A stretch of DNA of 64,000 bases from Methanolobus tindarius DSM 2278 (GCF_000504205.1 NZ_AZAJ01000001.1:3074879-3138878); one strand, 5' to 3'. Positions 19,690 to 28,251 are shown, numbered from the stretch's first letter. Notes: a model not told the origin generated them from the letters alone. A program made the numbers and translations.

Positions 19690-22431
19690 ATTACAGACAA
19701 GAGAATTATTTTCTTCCTGATCGTTGCGTTCTTTTTAGGTATCGGACCTTTGGTAGGCATATATACTGACTATCTGTGGTTCGATATGATAGGATATACT
19801 TCTGTTTTCACAACGATATTGCAATGGAAACTGATAGCAATAATACCGGGATTCCTGCTTGCGTTCGTCTTCCTTTATGCAAATGCCAGATATGCAGGAA
19901 ACTCTAGCAGAAAAATACTGGAAGACAAGGACATTAAGTACAATAACATGGATAGCTCCGGGATACTAATAGTCATTACAGCTTTCTCATTGCTATTCGG
20001 TCTCACATTCAGCAGCAGCTGGAGAATAATTCTTCTATATCTGAATAGTTCAACTTTCGGAATAGACGATCCTATCCTCATGAACGATATTGGGTTCTAT
20101 GTATTTCAGTTACCATTCATTCAGATGATTCACGGGACATTACTAACGCTTGCTATCAGTTCCATCATACTGGTCCTTGGTCTGTACTTTTTCAGACTAC
20201 AACCGTACTTCAAGTCAGAGGGAATAGAGATAGATGACGCAGAAGAATCATATTTCCTTTATCAGACAGGCGGACTGAAAGATACAATACCTGCAAGAGT
20301 TCTTGTCCATCTTTCATTGCTTCTTTCAGTCCTTTTCGCACTGATAGCATTTGGATACTTCCTTAACAGATATGACATATTATTCTCACAGCAGGGTGTT
20401 GTTGCAGGTGCAGGCTACACGGATGTACATGTAAGGCTTCCCATATTCAATATACTTACCTTATTGTCCATGCTGACTGCCATCTCCCTGGTAGCGAATA
20501 TCAAACTGAAGAAAGTGAATATACCGCTTGCAAGCGTAGTACTGTTAATCCTCTTTATCGTTACAAGTTCATTTGTACCAGGTATATACCAGCAGTTCAA
20601 AGTAGAACCTACGGAAATTCAGCTTGAAGAACAATATCTGGAGTACAACATCAATTATACAAGAATGGCCTTCGGTCTGTCGGACATAGAAGAGAAACCA
20701 TTTGAAGCGAATTCCGACCTTACCGCTGAAGAACTCCAGAATAATACGAATATAACCGAAAATATTCGCATATGGGACCGTAGAGCCTTAGAACAGACCT
20801 ACAAACAGCTTCAGCAGATAAGGACATATTATACTTTCAATGATGTGGATACTGACCGGTATAGTATGGATGGTGGTTATCAGCAATACATGATCTCTGC
20901 AAGGGAACTTGACACCATGCAACTGGCACCTGAAGCTAAGACATGGGTCAATGAACGTCTGGTCTACACACATGGTTTCGGTGTTGTTATGAACCCCGTA
21001 AGCACAAAGACAGAGGACGGAAGACCGGAATTCGTGCTTCAGGATATTCCACCAACAGGAGAGTTTTCAGTTGATAACCCACGTATATATTATGGAGAAA
21101 TAACAACCGGTTATAAGATATCAGATACAGGAAAAGATGAATTCGATTATCCGAGAGAAGGGCAGAACGTATTCGTACAATACGAAGGCCAGAGTGGTAT
21201 ACTTCTGGATTCATTCGTTAAAAAAGTGATATTTGCTTTCGTTTTCAGTGAATACAATTTCATTCTGAGTGAATACATAGATGACAGTTCAAGATTGATG
21301 TATCACAGGCAGATAGTGGACAGAGCACAAACAATCGCTCCGTTCCTTGAATACGACAGCGATCCATATCCGGTCATCTATGAAGGAAAGATCTACTGGA
21401 TAATCGATGCATATACCACTGCTGACAAATATCCCTATTCAGAGAGCTACTATGGTGACAAGTTCTATAACATCAACTATATCCGCAATTCTGTGAAGGT
21501 TGTTGTAGATGCCTATGAAGGAACTGTAGATTTTTATGTTATGGAAAATGAACCGGTGATCACTACCTACTCAAAGATATTCCCTGACCTTTTCAAACCT
21601 TTCAGCGATATGCCGGAGGGTTTGCAGGAACACATACGCTATCCAAAGGATTTCTTCAAGGTGCAGATGGGCCTCTACGAGAATTACCACATGAAGGATG
21701 CGGAGACATTCTACAATAAAGAGGATGCATGGGAAATACCAAGGGAAGTATACCGTGGAACCAGCATAGACATGGAACCTTATTATATGATCACAAAGCT
21801 TCCAAACGATGGCGGACTTGAATATGTCCTTTTACAGCCGTTTACACCAAGAAACAGGGAAAATATGATTGCCTGGATAGCAGCCAGATGTGACAATCCG
21901 AATTATGGAGAACTCAAGCATTATGAGCTTCCAAAAGGAGAACTCATCTACGGCCCTACACAGATCGAATCCAGAATTGATCAGGACCCTGACATCTCAG
22001 AACAGCTGACACTTTGGGGACAGACAGGTTCCAGGGTCATCAGAGGTAATCTGCTGGTTGTGCCGATAGGCAACTCCATATTGTACACTGAGCCAATATT
22101 CATCAGTGCCGAAGAGTCAGAAATACCTGAACTTAGAAGGGTTGTAGCTTCCTCAGGACAGAGAGTTGTTATGGGAGAAGACCTGCAGGAATCACTGCAA
22201 ATGCTTGTTGAAGGCAGGATAAGCACTGAAGAAAATACTGAACAGGAAACGGAGGTTCCGACAACTGCAAAGGAACTTGCAAAACAGGCTCTTGATCATT
22301 ATAACAAGGCACAGGAATATCTTGCAGATGGTGACTGGGCAGGCTATGGCGAGGAAATCGATAAGATGGAAGAGATTCTCAATCAGCTGAATCAGGTACT
22401 TGAGAAGGCGGATATCACTATATCCGGATGA
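19690..22431 (+). CDS. UPF0182 (COG1615) membrane protein, probable ATT start
   Basis: A large UPF0182 family protein. It has an N-terminal half with about seven membrane helices, then a long extracellular domain with family-typical stretches such as IRIWDRRALEQTYKQLQQIR and YMITKLPNDGG, and a C-terminal acidic helical tail (KELAKQALDHYNKAQEY). Function is unknown. The first ATG/GTG/TTG in frame (TTG 19750) falls inside the first helix. Reading upstream gives ITDKRIIFFLIVAFFLGIGP before a stop at 19675. ATT at 19690 has GGGGTG five bases upstream and is the likely start. A frameshift joining GTG 19671 (which has GAGGAAT) is the alternative. Confidence 0.8.
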   Translation: MTDKRIIFFLIVAFFLGIGPLVGIYTDYLWFDMIGYTSVFTTILQWKLIAIIPGFLLAFVFLYANARYAGNSSRKILEDKDIKYNNMDSSGILIVITAFSLLFGLTFSSSWRIILLYLNSSTFGIDDPILMNDIGFYVFQLPFIQMIHGTLLTLAISSIILVLGLYFFRLQPYFKSEGIEIDDAEESYFLYQTGGLKDTIPARVLVHLSLLLSVLFALIAFGYFLNRYDILFSQQGVVAGAGYTDVHVRLPIFNILTLLSMLTAISLVANIKLKKVNIPLASVVLLILFIVTSSFVPGIYQQFKVEPTEIQLEEQYLEYNINYTRMAFGLSDIEEKPFEANSDLTAEELQNNTNITENIRIWDRRALEQTYKQLQQIRTYYTFNDVDTDRYSMDGGYQQYMISARELDTMQLAPEAKTWVNERLVYTHGFGVVMNPVSTKTEDGRPEFVLQDIPPTGEFSVDNPRIYYGEITTGYKISDTGKDEFDYPREGQNVFVQYEGQSGILLDSFVKKVIFAFVFSEYNFILSEYIDDSSRLMYHRQIVDRAQTIAPFLEYDSDPYPVIYEGKIYWIIDAYTTADKYPYSESYYGDKFYNINYIRNSVKVVVDAYEGTVDFYVMENEPVITTYSKIFPDLFKPFSDMPEGLQEHIRYPKDFFKVQMGLYENYHMKDAETFYNKEDAWEIPREVYRGTSIDMEPYYMITKLPNDGGLEYVLLQPFTPRNRENMIAWIAARCDNPNYGELKHYELPKGELIYGPTQIESRIDQDPDISEQLTLWGQTGSRVIRGNLLVVPIGNSILYTEPIFISAEESEIPELRRVVASSGQRVVMGEDLQESLQMLVEGRISTEENTEQETEVPTTAKELAKQALDHYNKAQEYLADGDWAGYGEEIDKMEEILNQLNQVLEKADITISG

Positions 22432-22438
22432 ATAAAAA

Positions 22439-22497
22439 CTTCCTTCTTTAAGCAGGAAGAATGACTGGTTAGCTGGTCATCTCCTCACACTTTTTTT
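22439..22497 (+). terminator. double hairpin plus T7 terminator
   Basis: Two adjacent hairpins, CTTCCT/AGGAAG (22439-22459) and ATGAC/GTCAT (22461-22480), are followed by T7 at 22491-22497, directly after the UPF0182 stop. Confidence 0.6.
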
Positions 22498-22613
22498 ATA
22501 GTTGAACCAAAAAACCAGGAGTATGTAACTTTTTGTAATTGCAAAATAAAAATTTTTGTGAAAATAAGTTAATGAAATCAATATAACTATTAAAAAAAGT
22601 TGAAGTTATTTGG

Positions 22614-22686
22614 TAGCCCGGCACGGATTCGAACCGAGGTTGCGGGATCCAGAGTCCTGCATGATTGACCACTACACTACCGGGCT
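22614..22686 (-). tRNA. tRNA-Gln (CUG)
   Basis: The minus strand folds as a tRNA: acceptor AGCCCGG/CCGGGCU, discriminator A, encoded CCA at 22611-22613, anticodon loop CUCUGGA (anticodon CUG), and T loop UUCGAAU. Two stem positions do not pair: A28.C42 in the anticodon stem and U50.U64 in the T stem. It is unclear whether they are tolerated, corrected by modification or editing, or signs of decay. It is a single gene with no linked tRNA. Confidence 0.85.
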
Positions 22687-22743
22687 ACGGTGAATGCATC
22701 TCCTTAATTGTAAAGCTTGTATATTAAGGTATCGGACGGATGG

Positions 22744-23148
22744 TTATTCCAGACCTTCCGGATTTTCATTTAGAACAGCAGTCCACCACCATCTGGCCAT
22801 GTCAACAAGATCCTTGCTGAATTGACCTGATAAGCGATATTCATGGTCTTTATGAGTAATGAGGCCAGCGCCTAACAGTTTATTGCGCATGGCATAGAAT
22901 GAAGCGCGTCCAATATCGAGTTCCTGAAGAAGAGCTTCCCACTCACTAGTCTTGATAGGATTACCTGCTTTTTGACGGTCCTCAACCAGCATGAGAAACT
23001 TCTGACCACGAATAGCAGTTGCCTCTTCCTGAAAGAGTCGTCTCATCAGGTTATAATAAGGGTCTCTGGAGTGAGTTATACGGGAATTGGAATCCGAACG
23101 TATAACAATCGTGGTAGACGTACGCGGTGCGTTTTTTACTATAGACAT
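22744..23148 (-). CDS. putative winged-helix DNA-binding protein
   Basis: 134 residues. The central part (about 60-115) has a helix-turn-helix pattern, with LLQELDIGRASFYAMRNKLL as positioning and recognition helices followed by a wing (GLITHKDHEYRLSG). The N-terminus is basic and flexible, and the C-terminus is Trp-rich (MARWWWTAV). No family name is recognised. It is followed on the same strand by a DUF2551-like gene after a promoter-sized gap. Confidence 0.55.
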   Translation of the reverse strand: MSIVKNAPRTSTTIVIRSDSNSRITHSRDPYYNLMRRLFQEEATAIRGQKFLMLVEDRQKAGNPIKTSEWEALLQELDIGRASFYAMRNKLLGAGLITHKDHEYRLSGQFSKDLVDMARWWWTAVLNENPEGLE

Positions 23149-23180
23149 TCTAATCAGGTTTGATAATCACAATTCACTAA

Positions 23181-23504
23181 TTAACAGCCTGAAGATGATG
23201 GCCTGGCTTCAAGAGCTGTTCGAATCATGTCCTCATATTCTTCCTTTAAAGAATAAACTATTGGAGTCTTGTAAGACTCTTTATGAGATCTGAGTACGCC
23301 TAGCTTGGAATAAATGTAGCCTACCATGGATGCCACTGCACTGCGTGAAATATCGTACTTTTCAGTGATATTTGCATGCAGCTCATCTACTGTTGTCTCT
23401 TTTACACTTAAGAAAATTGATAGTATATGACTGCGTAGTCCATTTACATCCAATTCGATGAACTTCTGCAATCTTCGTTTTATTTTTGCGCGAATTGAGT
23501 CCAT
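23181..23504 (-). CDS. DUF2551-like small winged-helix protein
   Basis: 107 residues with the pattern of methanogen DUF2551 proteins: a basic N-terminal helix (IKRRLQKFIELDVNGLRSHI), then FLSVKETTVDELHANI, then a recognition-like SRSAVASMVGYIYSKLGVL segment. It is probably DNA-binding and regulatory, targets unknown. A TATA-like AATATATATAG stretch lies just upstream of the start. Confidence 0.65.
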   Translation of the reverse strand: MDSIRAKIKRRLQKFIELDVNGLRSHILSIFLSVKETTVDELHANITEKYDISRSAVASMVGYIYSKLGVLRSHKESYKTPIVYSLKEEYEDMIRTALEARPSSSGC

Positions 23505-23661
23505 TACTTCACCTCATATATAGCACAAACTTTTATATGTGTTTCAATCTATATATATGTTTTTAAATTTTTATCGTATGAAGCCAATATTAAGTAATCA
23601 AAAGTAAAAGGACTAATACGATAAATGCATTATTCAAAATCTCAATTTTTCCGGTGACCAT

Positions 23662-24111
23662 ATGAATATAAAATACGATTTGGAAAACAACGTAATGCAG
23701 ATCGATGATATAGACTTATATCCCGAAAATCTTGACACTAACTTTATAGGAATATGCAATTCCTGCAATTCAGATGTCATCAGTCTCAGTTATCATGACC
23801 ATGATAATGGAATGGTAGTTGCGGGTAAATGTACTGAATGCGATTTGCTTTATGCGATTTTTTACGATAATCTGTGGAACTGGCAGGGAGAAGAACCAAT
23901 TGTACAGTTCTTTGATATCGATAACAGTAACAGTATCAAATTCCTTGACAGTATCGATAGAAAAAAACTTGAAACCATTTTTACTCCTGCAGAAACAACA
24001 GCAATGTATGCAAAAGCAAGAGGAGAAAAATATGTCAGACAGTATCTGTATCGTGCCAGGAAAAAATATAATGATTTCTATGAGTTATTTGGAATACAGA
24101 TCAACATATAA
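23662..24111 (+). CDS. zinc-ribbon protein of unknown function
   Basis: 149 residues. CNSC (about residues 32-35) and CTEC (about 57-60) form a four-Cys zinc-ribbon-like site. The rest is acidic with an Arg/Lys/Tyr-rich C-terminal helix region (YVRQYLYRARKKYNDF). The start ATG follows GGTGACCAT. No family is recognised. It is the last convincing gene before the 5-kb gene-free stretch. Confidence 0.6.
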   Translation: MNIKYDLENNVMQIDDIDLYPENLDTNFIGICNSCNSDVISLSYHDHDNGMVVAGKCTECDLLYAIFYDNLWNWQGEEPIVQFFDIDNSNSIKFLDSIDRKKLETIFTPAETTAMYAKARGEKYVRQYLYRARKKYNDFYELFGIQINI

Positions 24112-24458
24112 AAGTTTGTTATATGCCCATTATTGTAAAAGAGTATATTATCAAAAAAAACATAACACTTACTAATAAAAATTAACATTTAATATTATTT
24201 ATTTTATAAGTACATAATAAAATAAAGCTATTTTTATATAACTACATGTCTTTCTAATTTGCTAGAGGTTTTAAATAGAAAACATACAGAAAAAACTACA
24301 TGATTTTTTTTTAGATAAATTTACTATTTTTATTAATTGTCATACACATTATAATTAATTTATATCTGTAAACAGACACTTAAATCTCAAGTTATATCAA
24401 TCAGAGTAACAAAATAGACAATAATTATAAATATCAACATTTGCATATGTGCAAATAG

Positions 24459-24546
24459 TGAGGGAATAAATATAATCCATTTTCCTGGTAGAGCTATGTA
24501 ACACCCACTAACCATCTATATTGTACCACCATTGTTTGTTCCCTCA
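24459..24546 (+). ncRNA. array element 1
   Basis: Arms 24459-24472 and 24533-24546 pair over 14 bp (two G.U). The 60-nt loop is A/C-rich and contains CCCACTAACC and GTACCACC. TATAAATA at 24426-24433 lies about 33 bp before the stem, consistent with its own promoter. Confidence 0.45.
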
Positions 24547-24736
24547 TATCCACCAAACATTTAATTTTGATATGCAGCACCAGTTCGTATATTAAGATCC
24601 ATAGTTTTCTTATTGAATAGAACTAATTAAAAATGTATAAGAATTATACTAATAAACAAAAATAGCTCAATAAAATTATAAATAGTATTGCATTGAAAGT
24701 AACTGTTGCATAGTGTAGGAGTGAATAGTCCTCCTT

Positions 24737-24796
24737 AGGCCTGTAAGGATAACCACTAACTGCCTAACCTAACCCTAACATGTTCTTATCAGGCCT
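24737..24796 (+). ncRNA. array element 2
   Basis: Arms 24737-24749 and 24783-24796 pair over 13 bp with one bulged T (24789). The loop contains ACCACTAAC and ACCCTAACA. CCTCCTT (24730-24736), identical to the anti-Shine-Dalgarno core, abuts the stem. TTATAAATAG lies at 24676-24685, and a T-rich tail follows. Confidence 0.5.
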
Positions 24797-24986
24797 TTAT
24801 TTATTATATTACAAATTTTACTGTGCCTGCACCACTATATTCTAATTGTAAACAGGGACAAATCTGGTTCAACTATTAAATCAATAACCTTAATTTTACA
24901 ATTAAACTAACTTAGTCCGATTGAACTTATATATAGAATTAGCTTGAAACATAAAAAGAGAGTTGGAGTCTTCTGCTGATCCTCCT

Positions 24987-25045
24987 TGTTCTGATAAGAA
25001 AAACTCATTACGCACCACCGCCAATCATATATTCTTATCAGAGCA
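24987..25045 (+). ncRNA. array element 3
   Basis: A 14-bp stem (24987-25000 with 25032-25045, one G.U) has core CTGATAAG/CTTATCAG. The 31-nt loop contains GCACCACCGCC. CCTCCTT (24981-24987) adjoins the stem. TATA TTATATATAG lies at 24927-24936. The tail is TTTATTTTTT. Confidence 0.5.
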
Positions 25046-25209
25046 TTTATTTTTTAAACATACTTCTCTTTCTTTTTCGATGAAAATACAATATATTATG
25101 TATATTCAACAAATAAGTTGAGATAATTATATATAATATAAAATACAGAGTAACAGTTGCACATAAATACCAGATGATTATAAAAATGTTCAGAAACTGT
25201 GCCTCCTGT

Positions 25210-25264
25210 TGCCTGATAAGCATCAAGTACCAAACAATAACCCTAACACACCCCTTATCAGGCA
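25210..25264 (+). ncRNA. array element 4
   Basis: A perfect 11-bp stem TGCCTGATAAG/CTTATCAGGCA. The 33-nt loop has ACCCTAACACACC. CCTCCT lies at 25202-25207 just before the stem, with TATAAAAA about 30 bp upstream. The tail is CCTTTCTTTTT. Confidence 0.5.
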
Positions 25265-25312
25265 CCTTTCTTTTTACAGAAACAGGTATTTATGACAATC
25301 CGGATAATGTTT

Positions 25313-25370
25313 GTTGCCTGATAAGCCTGAATCCAACTAACCTGTCAAACCACATCCTTTATCAGGCAAC
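25313..25370 (+). ncRNA. array element 5
   Basis: A 13-bp stem (25313-25325 with 25358-25370, last pair G.U) nearly repeats the arm of element 4. The loop has CCAACTAACC and AAACCACATCC. Only 48 bp separate it from element 4, with no TATA box, so the two are probably one transcript. Confidence 0.45.
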
Positions 25371-25484
25371 TTATTTCAATTGATTTGAATTTAACATTAT
25401 GTAATATAATTAACTAAAATTAGTTGAATAAACTTATAAATAGGAGTATTCACACTGTGAACATGCTCAGGAAGGTAAAACAGA

Positions 25485-25557
25485 GATTGTCTGATAAGCA
25501 AACCACATCCTGGCAAAATCAACCAACCAACCCTAACATGCCACTTATCAGACAATC
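25485..25557 (+). ncRNA. array element 6
   Basis: A perfect 14-bp stem GATTGTCTGATAAG/CTTATCAGACAATC. The 45-nt loop contains AACCACATCC and AACCAACCCTAACA, sharing words with elements 2, 4 and 5. The promoter is CTTATAAATAG at 25433-25443. Confidence 0.5.
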
Positions 25558-25641
25558 ATATCTTAATTATCACTATTAGAATTTTAGTTTCAGAACTTTC
25601 TTTCCTACTACAATAAATATACTACTGACATAAACCTTTTT

Positions 25642-25715
25642 AGTAGATAGGCCGTATATCGCACCAACTGAAACATAATCATTTTTAAATGATCATATGT
25701 TAGGTCCTGTCTACT
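25642..25715 (+). ncRNA. array element 7
   Basis: Arms 25642-25653 and 25703-25715 pair over 12 bp with one bulged T (25705), the same design as element 2. The loop begins GTATATCGCACCAACTG and contains an inner hairpin ATCATTT/AAATGAT. It is less regular than its neighbours. Confidence 0.35.
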
Positions 25716-25850
25716 TTCTCATTAACAGATAACTAATTTTTAAGGAAATCTAACCTATCATATTTGCTAGATTGTACAAATAATCCCCTTATCAATAATT
25801 CTAAACATAGATTCCTGCTGCCATAAATATTTTGAAAATATAATTTCTAT

Positions 25851-25921
25851 TAACCATTAGGCATTAGTGGTTACCTTATGGGGCATTACCCAGTTACCCA
25901 AACTTTTCTGCCCCGTAAGGT
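25851..25921 (+). ncRNA. array element 8 (two-hairpin type)
   Basis: A small hairpin TAACCA/TGGTTA (25851-25873) leads into a 13-bp stem (25873-25885 with 25909-25921) of ACCTTATGGGGCA type with one G.U. The 23-nt loop has TTACCCAGTTACCC. The T-rich tail is TTTTCTTC. Confidence 0.4.
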
Positions 25922-26048
25922 TTTCTTCAATTCTTGATGCCTTCAAAAGCCAAATAATAATTTTGTTCTGAAACATTGCTTCTTAGAATTTAATAAGAAA
26001 TAGAACATACAGCAGGAAGTCACATTGCTCAGCAGTGACATTTAACAG

Positions 26049-26114
26049 ATTGGTGGGGGTTTACCAATTGCCTTATGAAGACATGACAGTAACCCAATAA
26101 TTGTTTCATAAGGC
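26049..26114 (+). ncRNA. array element 9 (two-hairpin type)
   Basis: Hairpin ATTGGT/ACCAAT (26049-26068) is directly followed by an 11-bp stem GCCTTATGAAG (26070-26080) with 26104-26114. The loop contains AGTAACCCAATAA. Same layout as elements 8 and 12. Confidence 0.4.
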
Positions 26115-26345
26115 TATCATTTTACTATGATGCCTTGTTTATTTTCCTATTAGCTTGTGACCCTCAATTTATTGTCAAAAGCAGGGGCTTTATTGTCAGA
26201 AGATTCCAGACATTGTTACTGAACCGTTAAATCAGATACATACATTTAATTAAGTAACTCAGTTTCTTTTAGTTTTATCTCTGTGAAGCGATATAAATGA
26301 AACTAACGCTTCCTTTTAAACTTTGATGCCAGCCGGAAGCGACGA

Positions 26346-26377
26346 GGTGGTGTCATTTGGGCCTCAAAAACACCACC
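26346..26377 (+). repeat. hairpin hiding a CACCACC motif
   Basis: GGTGGTGT (26346-26353) pairs perfectly with ACACCACC (26370-26377) around a 16-nt loop. Here the ACCACC word that is single-stranded in other elements is sealed in a stem. Confidence 0.35.
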
Positions 26378-26483
26378 ATTGGAATCTTGATTTGTGGTAA
26401 ATGCCGTGCAACATAAATCAATTTGGTAACGTACGGGCAGTATTTACATAAATTAAGTGGGGAGTATAATTTAGCCCGGTTTA

Positions 26484-26528
26484 CTGATGAGGATATAACT
26501 CGTACCACCAATATAATATCCTTATCAG
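26484..26528 (+). ncRNA. array element 11
   Basis: A 13-bp stem CTGATGAGGATAT with 26516-26528 (one G.U). The 19-nt loop contains GTACCACCAATATA. A GTATAATTTAG TATA-like box lies just upstream, and CTCTTTTCTTT follows. Confidence 0.45.
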
Positions 26529-26695
26529 CTCTTTTCTTTATCTTAATATTAGTTAATTTCCTTTTGACATTTGCATCCAGAAAGATGCCGGTGGATAAAT
26601 AACAAAAAATGCTCTGAAACTAAGATTCCTACAAGATTAAATAGAAGAGAAATAATTTTTTATTAACCACAAATGTCTATGCAAAATATGTAAGG

Positions 26696-26766
26696 GTTAG
26701 TGGTATCTTATGGGGCAAAACAGTACCCAATTGTTGTAATTCCTCATCCTGCCCCATAAGACTAAC
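26696..26766 (+). ncRNA. array element 12 (two-hairpin type)
   Basis: A perfect 12-bp stem TCTTATGGGGCA (26706-26717) with 26750-26761, extended across a 5-nt internal loop by GTTAG/CTAAC (26696-26700 with 26762-26766). ACCAC near 26675 can pair with the GTGGT at the stem base, as in elements 8 and 9. Confidence 0.45.
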
Positions 26767-27047
26767 ATGTTATTGAAAACTGCTATTTATTATATTTAAA
26801 TTTGCAGCTTTCACTGAATTTAAAGCCATATTTTCAATGTCGGTCATAAGTTCCCTCCTCTCACATGATCAAAAATGGATTAAATAAAAGACTGTTAGAT
26901 AGTTTTAATCATTAAAAATATAGCTTTTTTATCAATATCTGCAACCATCTGCAATATACCTATCAACATAATAGTCCGTAGTTTAATGATACTTGATATT
27001 ATTATATTTAAGAAGTATACGTTTGGTTGATCTTTTAGAGAGGGAAT

Positions 27048-27098
27048 TTGGACTAATAGAGTCCTGCATGAGAGTAAACCTAAATCCTATTAGTCCAA
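27048..27098 (+). ncRNA. array element 13
   Basis: A perfect 12-bp stem TTGGACTAATAG/CTATTAGTCCAA. The loop is 27 nt. The 5' arm can instead fold locally (GGACT 27050-27054 with AGTCC 27060-27064), so two mutually exclusive structures exist. Confidence 0.4.
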
Positions 27099-27426
27099 TG
27101 CAGTTCATGCATAATTAATTTTTATAGCCATTTTCATCATTCAAATTTTCTTATTTTAGGATTTCTATACGATTAGCTGAAAGCCCAAAGAAGGATTCAG
27201 ATAATTATAACACCGCTATTGTTGCCAATAATCCAAAAATATGGCTATAAGATACTGTCTACATGTAAATGTAAAAATTACGGATGACATCCTAGATTCA
27301 AAAGCAATACATTATTTATTAAAATAAAAACGAGGGTCCGACTTTATCTAGTCAAACTTAAATATTAACACAACAATTTGTGTATTCGTATATACCAAAC
27401 ATACAAATTAAAGAAGTGAGAAGAAT

Positions 27427-27498
27427 ATGCTACTTGGCGGCAGCATAGCCTTTTTTGAAGCACTAGGTTTTGTTTGTATGTTGTCCCCCGAACACTGA
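27427..27498 (+). CDS. possible 23-residue hydrophobic peptide
   Basis: ATG 27427 is preceded by GTGAG and a TATATA box at about 27389. The peptide is mostly hydrophobic (MLLGGSIAFFEALGFVCMLS). Its stop codon lies inside a 10-bp hairpin GAACACTGAT/ATCAGTGTTC (27490-27513). It could be a micro-protein with its terminator, a leader peptide or chance. Confidence 0.3.
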   Translation: MLLGGSIAFFEALGFVCMLSPEH

Positions 27499-28251
27499 TT
27501 TATATCAGTGTTCATCATCCTACTCTCATCCGAATTTTTAATTTGATAACTGGTATTTTAACTTACAATATTTACATATCAATGAATCAGTGTGGTATAA
27601 GTTAGGAACTTTAGAAAGTAAGGTAAAATCCTGCGAAAACTTCAAAGTTTCTCCAAAAAACTAAGATGTAACTATATTTTGTTACATCTATTCTATTCTT
27701 TAGTGAATATTGCAATGTAACAATATTCTGTTACACATATAATTTAGGATTGTGACAAATTTTTTAATACATTGACATAGATATATAAAATTACACTTAA
27801 TTAATTGTTGATTTCGTACCCACACGAACAAAAACGCGATTTTTGGCCAATTTTGGGGATTTAGTGAACAAAATCCCAGAATTATAATTATTTGAGTGGC
27901 AAGATATTACTTTCAGTTATAATCTGGCAAAGTTACTAACTAAATTATAGAAGTTGAGAGAAATTAGTGTTTACTTCAGATTAAAATTAATAGAGTCCGA
28001 TTATCTTCATCATAATTTTAACTAAGTTAGATTACAGTTAAGTATTATTTACTATGTTTGAACTCTGCAAAACCAAATTTATTATGCTATTTTTATTTAA
28101 TATTTTTTGATACGTTTACTCTAGAGTCACAGCACCTAAAATACCAATCTAAAATTTGCGCGGATTTTCTGAACAAGTCCTAAAAATGAGCTTTACTTTC
28201 TAGTAAAAGTTTCAAAGTCTAAGCTGTGATTCAGGTGATCCTAACAAAATA

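Noticed and set aside
25047-25383. ORFs overlapping array elements 4 and 5 on both strands
   Set aside because: They read straight through paired stem arms, lack ribosome sites and have no protein-like composition.
26484-26528. Element 11 as a C/D-box guide RNA (TGATGA present)
   Set aside because: No D box CUGA and no C'/D' pair. The TGATGA lies inside a 13-bp stem, and sister elements lack it.
24459-27098. CRISPR array
   Set aside because: There is no constant direct repeat. Stems differ in sequence and spacing is irregular (about 40-510 bp).
24459-27098. Integron attC-like or MITE elements
   Set aside because: No integrase or transposase, no conserved terminal sequence, and several modules carry their own promoter-like TATA boxes.
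27800-27890. Possible extra array member around TTCGT-ACCCAC-ACGAA and GGGATTT/AAATCCC
   Set aside because: Stems are only 5-7 bp, and no promoter or shared loop word is present.
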